NCBI GenBank assembly: GCA_963682175.1
Contig: OY821771.1
Span: forward strand, 26,618,201-26,682,200
Source: Triglochin maritima
Lineage: Eukaryota > Streptophyta > Magnoliopsida > Alismatales > Juncaginaceae
DNA: 64,000 nt
Reading direction: 5' to 3'
The translations under genes were made by a program, and so were the position numbers. Shown here piece by piece: positions 1 to 11,221 of this stretch. How positions within the stretch are numbered: the stretch's first letter is position 1; every line of letters begins with the position of its first letter. The notes under the pieces are model-generated. The model worked only from the letters and a program-made list of their open reading frames with translations, made no database searches and was not told the DNA's origin.

Positions 1-762
1 TGTCGGGATATTAATTCCCTTCCACTCTTGATCTCTTTAGATTTCGATCTTTGTAGATTTTTCCAAATCCCAATAATTAAACAAATAATTGAAAATCAAA
101 TCTTTCAAGATCTTGCTTACAATTTCTCATCTATATGAATTCCTAATACCATTCGTGCCCACCGTAAGCAAACCAAAGTCAGATATGTTGGGATTCGAGT
201 ACTCAATCCATTAGGTGACACACGTAGGTCCGTATATCCCAAGGTAATATGTAGTTATTAAAAAATCAGTGAAACAGATAATATAACATGTTTCATTTAC
301 ATAAATCTTACAAAGTATTATTTACAACCATATTAACAGAAAAAGAGCCTCTAAACCCTATAATCGACCCAACACCGAAAGACCTCTAAATGAGGTGGCA
401 AATAGAGAGAGAATCGTTTGACATCTCGAATTCTAAGATTTCATATGATTGTTAAATACTCATTTGGATTTCGATTTTAACCTAATTACTCGAACATCAA
501 TAATAAAACAAATAAGTATAGCATCAGTCATCTTGAATCTTCTTACAAATTCTGACCCAACTAGAACATCTACAAGTAAGAGTTCCCAAATACAATATGT
601 AACTCCCGTGTCAAATGTTATATGTTCATCTCTGTAATACTTATTTGAAAGTTACCGTAACATAGACTTCACTTCACGCCGTGGAAAAAAAAACCCTAGC
701 CGACTAACCTGAATGGGTGACGCGACCCACAAACCCTACAACCGACTCACAACACACCCTCG
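1..762. other. Upstream region of the eIF4B gene, no gene seen
   Basis: AT-rich non-coding sequence. Short open frames (for example 449-637) are low in complexity and resemble nothing I know. The last 60 bases become C-rich, as expected for a plant core promoter. Confidence 0.5.
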
Positions 763-769
763 TATAAAT
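763..769 (+). promoter_or_regulatory. Candidate TATA box of the eIF4B gene
   Basis: TATAAAT lies 90 bases before the chosen ATG (859). A CT-rich stretch (about 800-815) follows, typical of a plant 5' leader. Spacing would put the transcription start near 795. Position and composition only; no transcript evidence. Confidence 0.45.
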
Positions 770-858
770 TCCTCTCACCCTTGGCGCGACTCACCCATCT
801 CTCTTTCTCTCTCTGCGAACAAAATCCTCACCAACACACCACCTCACCCTCACCCACG

Positions 859-3389
859 ATGGCGGCAACAGTCTCAGCCTGGGCCAAGCCGGGCGCGTGG
901 GCCCTGGACGCCGAAGCCGAAGCCGAAGCCGCCTCCGATTCCACCAACTCCTCCGCCGCAACCGATTTCCCTTCCCTCGCCGCCGCCACCAAAGCTCCGA
1001 AAAAGAAGTCTAAAACCCTCCCCCTCACCGAGTTCTTGGCCCAGCCTGCCCCCTCCAGCGAGCCTCTCGTTCTCCCCACGGGGCCCCGGGAACGGACGGC
1101 TGAGGAGCTTGAAAGGTCGGGTGGGCGTGGTGGATTCGGCGGTGGGGCCCGCTGGGGGATGAGCAAGGAGGAGCCGAGGAGGATGGGGAGGCCCGATCCG
1201 GAGCCATCGAGGGCGGACGAGATCGACGATTGGGGCGCCGGGAAGAAGACTGCGGGAGGGATGGGTATGGAGAGGAGGGAGAGGGGCGGAGGGTTCTTCG
1301 GGTCGCAGTCGAAGGCGGACGAGTCGGAGAGTTGGATCTCGAATAAGACCTCTCCGGTCGGGAGGGCCGGGGGCGTAGGCGGGTTTAGGGAGAGGAGGGT
1401 TGGGTTTGAGAGTGGGGGCGGAGCCGACGCGGATAGCTGGGGAAGGAGGAAGGAAGGGGATGAGGAAGGGAGCGGTGGGGCCCGGCCGAGGTTGGTGTTG
1501 CAGCCGAGGACTGCTCCGTTGGAGAATGGGAGTGTGAAGAATCAGCAGGAGGAGGAGGTTACGAGACCCAAAGGGGTGAATCCGTTTGGTGTGGCGAGGC
1601 CGAGAGAGGAAGTGCTTAAGGAGAAGGGACAGGATTGGAAGGAGATTGATGAGAAATTGGGTTTGTTAGCCGTTAGAGAGACGAGGCCCGCTTTCTCAGG
1701 TGAGAGGGTTGGGCTCGTGAAGAAGAGCTTTGCTGGGGAGAGATCGGAGGACCGGACCGATAGGAGTTGGAGGAAGGCTGAATCTGTGGAAGCTCCTGCT
1801 ACTCCAAGGTCTTTTTTTCCTTTGCTTTTGTAATGGCGTCTCTAATTTTATGAATTTATGATTTTGGTATGGTTCCTTATGTAGTGAAATTTCAGATAGT
1901 TTAAGTGGAACATTGTTGTAATTGCACAGGATAGCCTGTAAAACAATTTAGATGGAGGTGAAACTTTTTTATGAGTGAGTTTAAATCATCGTTAAATGCT
2001 CATATTTTTCTTGATTTGGTCTTGATGTCCATCCATGATTCCCGAAAAGAAAGCAAAAATAATTCATGTGTTTTAACTAGATTTTTCCAAGTCATGAGCT
2101 GAACTCTGTATAAAATTATCTATATCTAATCATTCATCCTTTTCAAGAATTTCCAGACCAATAATTTGGTTCTAGAGCTGGGTTATATTGTTAACTTCTT
2201 TAATATTGGATCTTTAACTCGGTGAAGTTAACTGAATGGAATTGGATGTTTGACTAGGTGAAGTTACTTAACTAAATATATTGTGACATGTATAATTTGG
2301 ATTTCTTCCAGATTATGTATGTGCAGATTAGGGTGTGTTGGATTGTTTACTAATGAGATTCTTCAATCGGAAGAAACCTACTAGGAATTGCTATTTAAGG
2401 TGTGGATAGTGCTACCAAAAGATTATTAATAATTAATGCCTTCAAAGTCTTTGAATTTCAAAAGAGTTTTTTTTCCTTAACAGTTGGATAGTTTGAGTTG
2501 ATACTTTTTCTTGTGGTTTTAACAATTTCAAAGCATGTAATTTTGGCTTACTTCTAGTAAACCTGAATAACTGTGTGTTTTTGTTAGTGTTATGTTTTTT
2601 CATGCCCTTTAATTACCCAGTGAAACATGAAGCAGAAGTGCTATTAGTTGTAGATATCAATATAATCTGTTCTCTCTTAATTTATATTTATCCGTGTCGA
2701 TATGTATAACGATATATATGTGTGAAATATAAGCATTCAAAGCAAGTAGATGTTATTTTTGAGATTGACATCTAATACCTGGTATCGTTTAGAGTGGTGG
2801 AAAACCTTATTAGCACGAATCTGGAATGTCAACTAAGCCATCAAAAAGATGAAAATTTGACATTCTAACACTAACCTCTATATTTGTTAATTTGAGTCAT
2901 TTGACAAACATGCATTTGATGGCACCATGTTTCATAAGCCTAAGCTCCTGGAGAATGAATATGCTGACTTCGGAGCATAGATTTGAGTTATAATGTTAAT
3001 TAAGTATAGCCTCACGTGTATGTCAAGGCATAGTTGATTTTCTCTAGGATCCATGAAAGAAGGCTTTGAACCGACTTTATAAGTAGTCAAGTCAAATCAA
3101 CTGGTTAGTGAAGTTCCTTCGGTTGTGAGACACTACATGCCATTCGACATCATTTAACACATCTGTAAAATTGAATATTAGATGATTGTTAAGAATCTAT
3201 GCATTATCAGGAGAACATTCTACTGTAAAAAATGGTAATGTTCCTTGGAGTTGTCACAGTTTGGGTAGGCACACCGAACTTTAAAATGTTATTATTCTGT
3301 CGTTAAGGTTTGGCTTATGCTTGTGTATTCTGTTTCCTTTGCAATTTTGCAGCTCAGCGAAAGGTGAAGAAGGTTCGGTTGACAAGTGA
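859..3389 (+). CDS. eIF4B: Plant eukaryotic translation initiation factor 4B (eIF4B), two exons
   Basis: eIF4B is a cytosolic RNA-binding cofactor that stimulates the eIF4A helicase and links eIF4F, poly(A)-binding protein and the ribosome. Exon 1 is 859-1808. The intron is 1809-3352 (GT...AG). Exon 2 (3353-3389) adds about 12 residues and a TGA, giving about 328 residues. The start fits the family: the protein opens MAATVSAWAKPGAWALDAE. Other plant eIF4B hallmarks are a DFPSLAAA segment (about residues 35-45), a Lys-rich KKKSKTLPLTEF stretch, a long Gly/Arg-rich middle with repeated W-centred motifs, RPRLVLQPRT, and the signature NPFGVARPREEVLKEKGQDW followed by KEIDEKL. An in-frame TTG-led extension to 781 lies in the leader and is rejected. 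The protein is shorter than the Arabidopsis homologues I recall, so a further 3' exon is possible. It looks intact, and GC content is far above the flanking DNA. Confidence 0.88.
1809..3352 (+). other. Intron 1 of eIF4B
   Basis: The donor is CCAAG|GTCTTT and the acceptor TTTTGCAG|CTCAGC, after a T-rich tract. Joining them keeps frame (exon 1 leaves two bases, AG, which become Ser AGC). AT-rich with no coding signal. Inferred without cDNA, but the reading frame otherwise ends 24 bases past the donor in non-family sequence. Confidence 0.7.
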
Positions 3390-5551
3390 GAAAGCTTTTG
3401 GCTAAGCTGGCTTAGAAGAGCACCACGTTGTTGTTTCTTAATTTTGTAATTTCCAAATTTTGTATCCGGCTGTGTCAGCGAAAGACAATTGTACTTATTT
3501 ACTGGTGAGGTTTCAGAGACCAATCTTTTGTTTGGCAAAGGTAATTGCTTTGTATGTACTTCTAGTTTTTTTGTGTTGTCGTTTGAAAATTATTTATATT
3601 AAATTTGTCGTCTGTTATGTGTTATACAAACCTTATTTCTTCGACATGAGGTTGTCGTTCTTCTCGACAAGGCTGTTATTTGTCCGTTTTTTGTCTGAAG
3701 CTGAATGTCTATGTGAACAGGCGTTCTAGCATGGGGGTTTGATTGTTTACTTTTGGTTCGGTTGGGCTTTCGGAAGTTTATATTTTCATGTGTTCCACAG
3801 ATAGGCATAGGATAAGATTTTAAAGAAAAGTTAAAAAAACCCACATCTACACACATCATCAGACCTGAGACTTAGGCAGTGCGGGCACGACATGGTCTGG
3901 TGGCCCGTTAATCTAAACGGTTATTATGTCGTTGGACGTCAACTGTGGCGTCAGACTTCGCATTTAGTGCATGTAAATTTGTCTTGAGTGACGAGGCAGT
4001 TTGTCTAACAAGTCAATCGAGATAAGCATATGATTAAAGAATTGGATAGACGTTGTAGACAGAATGCAAAATATGAATCTTAACGACACCAGCGACGATG
4101 AAGATTGAAGACGAATTAAAGCTGATATACCCCCTTTAATTTGCCGATTAGCACATATTCATGCGTTCTATAGTTTGCTCAAAATTATCAAAGAAAAAAA
4201 CAATTTCTCATAACCAATAATTTGTTTTCTTTTATAGGCTTTGTTTATAAGATGGACCCTGGGACCTAACGTAGATTCTCACCCTAATTCCCACGCACGG
4301 TGACGTGGCTGACACGTATGGCAAGCGTGGGTTGAGTTGACACTTTTTCTTAGGTTGGTTTTTGTTTTGTATGGTTTTAAAAAAATACACGTTTAAGGAA
4401 GGTTGACCGACTTAGTTTAGTATTATTTTGTTTTTCATTCTCCATTTTAAGCTTTTGTAGGTTTTGGGGTTAAATTAAACTTTTGACTAGTTAAAAACGT
4501 GCACTTGGACCACTTAGGGAAATCAAAGATGTTATTATACGGTTAATACCGGGAGTCAACATCTATTTGCCCCCTATTTCTCTTTCTTCCTTATTTCGTT
4601 TTCTCCCACCCATTCTTGTCACCTATTTCCTTTTCTCTCCGCCATCTGCCGCTCCTTCGAAGCTTTTGTCACTCGGAAAAACACGTTTGTTGATTTTCAA
4701 CCCACCAGCTCGATTTTTTCCTTTTCCTCGTCGTTGTCGTCCTAATGTAGGGATACGGTTAGCGTTTCACCCCCCTCTGTCGTTCCTCTCTTTTTTCAAG
4801 TGTATTTGTTGTACATTTTTATACATTTTTGTTCAGACAAACTATTCTTTTTTTGTTGTACAAGTCATTGTTTACTAACATTTATTGGAAAACTTTGTTA
4901 AGTTTAAGGTTACCTTTTTTCGGATATAATGTATTTTTTATTTTAGTAAATACTTGGGGTATTTTTAGTATAAACTTAGGCTTGGTGTGGTTGATGTATT
5001 TTAGTGGTAGACTTAGTAAACCCCAAGTTGTTTGTATTTCGGGGGTATACTTTATCACGGATTGTGGTCATATCACAATTTTTGGTTGGCTTATGAAAAA
5101 GAAATTTGGGGTTTGTTCTTGTATAAGGTGGGGTATTTTCATTAATAGGCTGGGGGTTTCTTTTGACGTTGTGTTTGGGTCGTGGAAGATTTTGTTTGGA
5201 GAGTATACTTGACAACACATTGGAATATTCTCACAGTGTAGTTGTGTAATGAATTAGAAATATGGGTTTTTCCAGAAATAACTTGGGGTTTATTAAATAA
5301 GTAGTTGGGTAATTTTTCAGTAAAAATCTATGGGATTTTTCAGTTTGGGAAAACATTTTGGGATATTCATCTTTTTGGTGCACTTCCAAAGAATGAACGG
5401 GAGATTGGTTTTTAAAAATGTATTATTGGTTACAATAGGAACATTTAACTCATTTATTTTTTGGAGTTATATGTTGTTACTATTAGTATACACATTGACT
5501 TTAAGATGCATCGTTAAATTTGTTGTATATAATTGGCCTTGTTGGGGTAAT
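3390..5551. other. 3' UTR of eIF4B and intergenic sequence, no gene seen
   Basis: The first few hundred bases should be the eIF4B 3' UTR. A GGCACGACA-type segment near 3880-3910 is similar, on the opposite strand, to 32700-32790. Open frames at 4567-4878 and 4829-5212 are T-rich, hydrophobic and unrecognised. The Sirevirus at 5552 interrupts this DNA, which resumes at 22760. Confidence 0.5.
4115..4247 (+). repeat. Direct repeat, copy 1 of about 130 bp (copy 2 at 32833-32965)
   Basis: Both copies share an ATTAAAG-TGATATACCCC start, a run containing TAGTTTGCTCAAAATTATC, and an end TTTTATAGGCTTT, with about ten differences. Similarity stops abruptly on both sides. It may be an uncharacterised short dispersed element or a duplicated fragment. 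Confidence 0.7.
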
Positions 5552-5828
5552 TGTTGGCTTTTTGGCCCTTTAATCTTAATTTTGATGATTAACAAACTAA
5601 TAGTATGCATAACTTCAATTACAACATCACACACATCATATTATCAAATTGCATAGATATTGTGTATTCCTAACAATGTAGGTGATCAAACCAAGGGACT
5701 AATCAACTTCAAGATCAAGGCTCAAGGCTTGTAATCAAAGCTCAAGGACTTCATATGTAATTTTCCATTTATTTGAGTTGTAGGATCAAATGTACACTTG
5801 ATGCACAAAAGGATAAACCCGTCTGCCG

Positions 5829-6684
5829 CGGTCGACCGTATCCACATCGGTTTACCGAACAAGGTTCCCAACGGATAACCGAGTGTCTCTCGGTGAACCG
5901 TTCCTTATAGAGTCAGTAAACCCTTGATCTCCTGGAACCCTTGTGTCGGTGTACCGAACCTTATTCGGTCAACCGTTCCCTATAGAGTCAGTAAAACTTG
6001 ATCTCCTGGAATCCTCGTTTCGGTGTACCGAAAGTTGCTCGGTCAACCGTCTTCTTAGAATCAGTAGAAAACTTGATCTCCTGGAAACATTGTTTCGGTG
6101 TACCGAACCATACCCGGTCGACCGTGTCCCTATTCCCAGTAGCTTCGAATACTTCTCTGGACATCTCTATTCGGTCTTCCGAAGAGAGCTCGGTCATCCG
6201 AACTTCTATGTGTCTTTAGGCCTAAACCGACTTCATCTTATTGGCCCACGTGGCACAACTAACTCCACCAGACTTATATTTTGTCGTTTAGCCACATCTT
6301 TGAAACATCCATATCGGTCTACCGATGGATTGTCGGATTACCGAGTTGTTCTTAGATATAAGATCGTAACGACTATTTTTCCACGTAATATTTCGACCGT
6401 TATCGATAAACCAATTGCACACACTATGTCAGCCGAAAATCCGCACATGTATCGGTCAACCGAACATATCACGGTCTACCGAACATGTTCACCGAGTCGC
6501 ACCAAATCTTTACTGTCCACTCTTGAACGGTGCACCGAAGTGATCTCGGTCAACCGAAATTAATTATCCGATATTAGGAAAAAGTTACTGGAAGTTGGTA
6601 AACGGTTATCCGACCTATATTCGGTTAACCGAGTTCTTGTTTCTGACCACTTCTTCGGACTACCGTGTTTCCAACGGTCGACCG
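5829..6684 (+). promoter_or_regulatory. Cluster of 22 CGG-N4-CCG palindromes in the U3 part of the LTR
   Basis: Counting by eye gives 22 exact CGGNNNNCCG sites in 856 bases, mostly CGGTCGACCG, CGGTCAACCG, CGGTGTACCG or CGGTCTACCG, usually with flanking T/C and A. At equal base frequencies about 0.2 would be expected. The cluster lies upstream of the TATA box, where an enhancer would sit. GC-rich LTR palindromes have been reported for maize Sireviruses; the exact motif here differs. Confidence 0.85.
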
Positions 6685-6782
6685 AATATGTCTCGATTTC
6701 TGCCCGAGCTTAAGTCACATCTTGTTTTCACTTGGTCCACTCCTCACCAACTTACCATAACGGCTCTATTTGTTTTGAAGGC

Positions 6783-6789
6783 TATATAA
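6783..6789 (+). promoter_or_regulatory. TATA box of the outer Sirevirus 5' LTR
   Basis: TATATAA, about 100 bases downstream of the palindrome cluster. The same site is at 22240-22246 in the 3' LTR. Equivalent TATA boxes occur in the related LTRs at 8377-8387 (-), 24237-24244 (+) and about 46793 (+). Confidence 0.6.
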
Positions 6790-7044
6790 GCTTCACTTAA
6801 GAGACGTGTATTCATAACCTTACTTGCCAAATATCAATCCTACTCTTGTGCTCTCAATCTTCAAGCCTTCAAAGCTCCACCAACTCTCATACTTCCACTT
6901 AATTCACTCCAAGCCTAAATCATATCCTTGAGTGCATTCAAGTTAGAGTTCAACAACCACATTCAATTTCCATTGTGTTGTAAAGCTTCGAGGAAGCACC
7001 CTCTCGGGTTGTGAGAGGAGATCCGAGCAAGGCGAGGGTGTTCG

Positions 7045-7736
7045 GATCATCCGAGTCATCCTCCGGCTCTTCAAGTGAGTCGGAAAATGAAGAAGCCCAT
7101 CTATGTCTCTACACTCAAGAAGAAATCGATGGAGAATTAGATGGTGCATCTTCGTCAAGCGAGCAAGACAAACCCAACACTTGCAATGTCGCCAAAGATG
7201 GAGAAAATGAGGTAATCTCAACTCATGAATCAAACTCATATGATGAATTACTAGATGCTTTTCATGAATTGCTTGAAAATGTGACATACTAAGGCATAAA
7301 AGTAAATTATCTAGGAAAGATAATCATGATCTAGCTTGTATAAATGAATCATTATCAAATGAAGTTGATAAGCTTGTGTTAGAAAATAAAAGCTTAAAAG
7401 AACTCAATGTTGAATCTCATGCTAAAGAAATACATGATCTTAGAGAATGCAATAAGCAATTAAGAATTGATCTTGAGAAATTCACCAAAGGGAAGAAGAT
7501 GCTAGACATGTTACTTGGTAGTCAAATTCAATCTTTAGAAAAGCATGGTTTAGGATACATGAATCAAAAGAAAAACTCTAAGAGTTATTTTGTGCATGCT
7601 TTAAATGGTATAGTGAAAAAGAATTTCTTTTCAAATGTTTGGGTACCTAGAACCAAACAAGTTTGGGTACTTAAAGCTAACCCCAAAGGACCCAAACAAA
7701 TATGGGTACCAAAGTTATCTTCTTCTTCTTTGAATG
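7045..7736 (+). pseudogene. gag remnant of the outer Sirevirus (C-terminal half)
   Basis: Two open stretches remain. 7045-7292 encodes a Ser/Glu-rich acidic segment (SSGSSSESENEE). About 7300-7771 encodes a heptad-rich coiled coil and the Sirevirus gag tail with repeated WVP motifs and GPKQIWVPK. The matrix/UBN2-like N-terminus and any CCHC knuckle are absent. The frames are offset, so no complete gag can be made. Pol reads in another phase and opens just after a TAG at 7737-7739. The open frame fused to LTR sequence at 7011 is an accident of the deletion. Confidence 0.75.
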
Positions 7737-7742
7737 TAGGTG

Positions 7743-7784
7743 AAAAAGAAGGGGAAGTGGATCGTAGATAGCGGATGTTCGAGG
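7743..7784 (+). pseudogene. First codons of pol protease, cut by the nested element
   Basis: Encodes KKKGKWIVDSGCSR, the aspartic protease active-site motif (DSG). The insertion falls right after the Arg codon; the next codons, His-Met-Thr-Gly-Asp, resume at 12785. Removing the insertion and one TSD restores a continuous frame, so pol was intact when hit. Confidence 0.85.
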
Positions 7785-9339
7785 TGTAGGATCGTGTGGG
7801 GTCTATGGGTCCACAAACTAATCACGATTAAGCCCTAATTAACTACTTGGTTGATTGATCAAAGAATTGCAGCGGAAATTAAAAACAAATCAAACACAAG
7901 TAGGAAAGCAATGCAAACCACACAAGAAGACACCGGATTTACAGAGGTTCGGCCGCGCCTACGTCCTCTCGTGCAATCCCCTCTCGAATCCCCGTTCGAG
8001 CTCCTCTTGCGTCTTCACTATTCCTCCCCGTTCCGGGCCGGGAGCAACGCCTTTTACAAGTCTTCAAGCTCGCGAACAACCCTCGCCGAGCTTGGCACCA
8101 CCTCTCACAAACCGAGAGAATCACTTCGGGCTTTCACCGAAATCCTTGCTTCTTTGTCTTGGGCTTTCACCAAGACCCTTTCTCACTTTACAACAATGGT
8201 GACTGAGTGGAACTCACTCTCTAATTGAGCACAACAATTGCTAGTATGATGATTGATGAAGGATGTGGAAATTAGGCTTTGGATGACTAATTTGGAGCTT
8301 TGAGGTTGTGGAAAATCTCACTATAAGTTTGACACTTTGGAGTTGTGAAATCTTGTGGAAAACTAAGTGTGAACCTCTATTTATAAGCTCCTAAAGATTT
8401 CTAGCCGTTTGGACAAGATTTGATTGGGTTTTGTGCAAGATACACAAAACAGAAAATCGGGTTTAGAAATCTGTCCAGAAACGGTCGACCGAAAGGTGTA
8501 TCGGTCGACCGAACCCTTGAGTTTGTTGATGGATCGGTTGACCGAACATAGGTACTGGTCGACCGAATCACTTAAGTTTTATAGGTCAACGGTCGACCGA
8601 GCAGGTACCGGTCGACCGAACTACTGGGTTCGGTAGAGAGAAATCTTGATCGGTTGGACAAACTTGTGTCGACCGATAGCAGGTAGATTTTACCTATTTG
8701 AACGGTCGACCGAACTAGGCAAATGGTTCGACCGGTTCTAATGTATATGGGGGTGTATATTGAGAAAAATGTGTATACGACCGTTGTATAATACGACAAA
8801 TAAAACGGTCGTATTTTTACCAAAAACAGCAAACGAAACGGTCGACCGAAGGTTTACCGGTCGACCGAACAGGTCTGGGTAATCGGTTAAATAGATGTGT
8901 GATCGGTTGAACGGATTGGTCTGGTATAACAAAAATTGTGTATAACCGGTTGACCGAAAGGTGAACGGTCGACCGAACTCAGGCAGACTAGCGACCAATG
9001 TTTTAGGTGTTTAGGTGATCTAATGGAGTCCAAATTATATGATATTTTGTGTGTGACTCCTAAAAGGAACCTAGTGTGTGAATGCATGCATATTAGCTTA
9101 AGTTATGCTCAATTCACATAAGTTCCTAATTCTCAAAGAAAGGTAAAATTACGTCTTCAATCCTAGCTTGATTACATGTCTTGACTTGATTTTTCTTCTT
9201 TCTTGAGTCTTGATCACATGTAGATGTTAGCACAATACAACATGTATACTATTATACTACATGTGCTAATCTACATGTCCTTATTAAGATTAGGTTTAAT
9301 TACATCATCAAAATACGGATTAAGGCCAAAAAGCCAACA
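7785..9339 (-). repeat. 3' LTR of the nested Sirevirus relative
   Basis: 1555 bases, TG...CA termini on the minus strand. It contains 10 exact CGG-N4-CCG sites between 8482 and 8975 (eight CGGTCGACCG, two CGGTTGACCG) and a TATA box CTTATAAATAG at 8377-8387 (-). It holds one CGGTCGACCG unit (about 20 bases near 8840-8860) that the other LTR lacks. Confidence 0.92.
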
Positions 9340-9685
9340 ATCTCCCCCTTTTTGATGATGGCAACCTATATCTTAAACCAACCTAATACTTGAAAAATGT
9401 ATAAGTTAACTATGCATATAAATGCTCCCCCTATGGATGTGCATAGTTTTTCTTGACAATTTCATGTATATTTCAAGTATCCTTAATCTATTACTTCTCC
9501 CCCTTTGACATCCATCAAAAAAATACAATAATCAATGTAATATATGAATTTAAATTTCTCCCCCATTGACAATTATATATAACTATTTGAGTTCAATTTA
9601 GGATGTCATTTGTAATGAAGATGCTCCCCCTAAATTTTGCACTTCATTACTCTAATAAAAGATATAACTATTAAGCTTCCCCTAT
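9340..9685 (-). promoter_or_regulatory. Multiple polypurine tracts of the nested element
   Basis: Six C-rich runs on the plus strand, so purine-rich on the minus strand, at about 9341, 9425, 9498, 9557, 9624 and 9676. The one touching the LTR reads AAAAAGGGGGAGAT on the minus strand. Repeated PPTs are a described Sirevirus feature; the LTR-adjacent tract would prime plus-strand DNA synthesis. Confidence 0.75.
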
Positions 9686-10021
9686 CAATAAGGCTAGATG
9701 GAAACTATGAGTATGATTAAAGTTAAGTTCAATTAAGTTTCTATTTAAGCCTTATTCTAACATCCATTTAAAATTTGACATTTAAAATCAATGGATGTGG
9801 TATATGATTTGCAATGAATTTGGTATATGATTTGCAATGAATTAAACTCTAAAGATATGACAATTAAGCATATAGACTCGATTAGAGCTAAATTTTCAGA
9901 AATTTCAAAGATAGAAATTTTATACCAAACTTGAATATTGATTAGCTCCAATCTTGACTTGGTGATGCAACCGAATTCGAATTTGACGCTTTGGCTCTTC
10001 CGGTCACCACCAATCTCCTCC

Positions 10022-11191
10022 TCAAGCTCCTACAAGTGTAGATTTTGGTACCCATTTTTGTTTGGGTCCATTCAATTTAGCTTTTGGCACCCAAATCCAA
10101 GTTGATTTAGGTACCTCTACACTTACTTTCTTTTTCATGGCATAATTATGTTTAACAATTATTTGAACCGGAATGTTCTTTACATAATAGTTATTTTGTT
10201 TGCCATGAGTGAACTTATGCAATTTATGAGTTAACATTTCATTTTTAGCAATAAGTTCACTGTTGTTAGTCTTAAGAGATTCATTCAAGCAATTAAAATT
10301 TTGAATTATTGAAGCATGCTTTTTATTCATTTTATGCAAGTGAATCTCCAAGTTAACAACTTTATCGTTCATGCAATTCAAGTCATTTAGAATTTTCTTG
10401 CTTTCAAGATATGATTCATCTAGTTTCTTTAGCAAGTCAATTTTGTCATTATCAAGCATATGACTTTCAATTGCATTAGATGAGGTAGATTTATCATTTA
10501 AGCACTCATTCTTCAAGCATGCATTTTCTAAAGTAAGAGCATCAATTTTAGCAAGCAAATCAACTTTATCATCTAACATAGATGCATTTTGACATTTAAG
10601 CTCATCTATTTGCTTGTTTGCTAATTTATTTGATTCATGAAGCTCTTTACATTTTTCTACCATTTTCAGAAATGCATTTTGTAGTTTATGTGAATGTGAT
10701 GATTTTCCACTTGAACTACAACTTGAAGAGTGACTAGAAGATACCTCATCTTCACTTTCTCCATCGGATGAGCTTGATGATGATGAAGATGTTGAGTGAA
10801 TCTCCATTTTCTTTGCTCGAGCTACATCCTTTGGAGTGGTTGCTCCTTTCTCCCCGGTTGATGAATCTCCTTTACCAAAGTTCTTTTCTAATGTTTGCCA
10901 TATAGAGTGGGCACTATCACATGAGCAAACAAGATTAAAATGTTCATCTCCTAATGCACAAAATATGACATTCATAGCCTTAGCATTTAGGGATGCATTT
11001 TTCTCATCTTCTAAGCTCCATTTACTAATATGATATCTAGGTGATTCATATGGAGTTTGAATCATAAACCACAAGTTTGCATTCATGGATTTAATAAATG
11101 AAGACATTTTAAATTTCCATGAGCTAAAGTTATTTCCATCAAAATATGGTGGTTTACAAGATTCTAAAGGTGTGGATGCATTAAGAGCCAT
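10022..11191 (-). CDS. gag-like protein of the nested Sirevirus relative (389 aa)
   Basis: Capsid-type protein expected to form virus-like particles and package element RNA. Residues 1-100 match the Copia gag N-terminus (KPPYFDGNNFSSWK; then a UBN2-type region ending SIWQTLEKNFGKG). Part of the UBN2 core seems deleted, because the chain jumps from about residue 105 to a Ser-rich linker (about 135-170). A long coiled coil follows (about 175-330) and the WVPK/GPKQKWVPK tail. No CCHC zinc knuckle is visible. The start at 11191 fits the family N-terminus and lies about 30 bases from the primer site. The frame is open throughout, so it may still be translated, but it is shorter than a full Sirevirus gag. 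Confidence 0.82.
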   Translation of the reverse strand: MALNASTPLESCKPPYFDGNNFSSWKFKMSSFIKSMNANLWFMIQTPYESPRYHISKWSLEDEKNASLNAKAMNVIFCALGDEHFNLVCSCDSAHSIWQTLEKNFGKGDSSTGEKGATTPKDVARAKKMEIHSTSSSSSSSSDGESEDEVSSSHSSSCSSSGKSSHSHKLQNAFLKMVEKCKELHESNKLANKQIDELKCQNASMLDDKVDLLAKIDALTLENACLKNECLNDKSTSSNAIESHMLDNDKIDLLKKLDESYLESKKILNDLNCMNDKVVNLEIHLHKMNKKHASIIQNFNCLNESLKTNNSELIAKNEMLTHKLHKFTHGKQNNYYVKNIPVQIIVKHNYAMKKKVSVEVPKSTWIWVPKAKLNGPKQKWVPKSTLVGA

Positions 11192-11221
11192 GTTAATTTA
11201 TCGATTAAGAACAAAATTAAC

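Larger units (their letters stand above)
5552..7044 (+). repeat. 5' LTR of the outer Sirevirus, 3' end deleted
   Basis: Matches the 3' LTR from TGTTGGC through GAGGGTGTTCG. It then jumps directly into gag sequence (7045). About 265 bases present in the 3' LTR (22490-22754) are missing here, with the primer-binding site and the first part of gag. Confidence 0.88.

Noticed and set aside
713..1166. Pro/Ser-rich open frames on both strands across the eIF4B first exon
   Set aside because: They are shadows of the GC-rich eIF4B coding frame; only the frame from 859 carries family motifs.
5943..6563. 206-codon open frame in the Sirevirus LTR, repeated at 18619-19239
   Set aside because: It lies within the LTR and its length comes from the palindrome-rich composition; no protein family recognised, and frames of similar size occur on both strands.
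5829..6684. CRISPR-like array of regularly repeated palindromes
   Set aside because: Repeats are 10-12 bases, spacing is irregular, the context is an LTR and the genome is a plant.
7851..8228. Open frames in the nested element's LTRs (also 11308-11685)
   Set aside because: Present in both LTRs simply because LTRs are duplicated; the minus-strand promoter and TATA organisation explains the region better.
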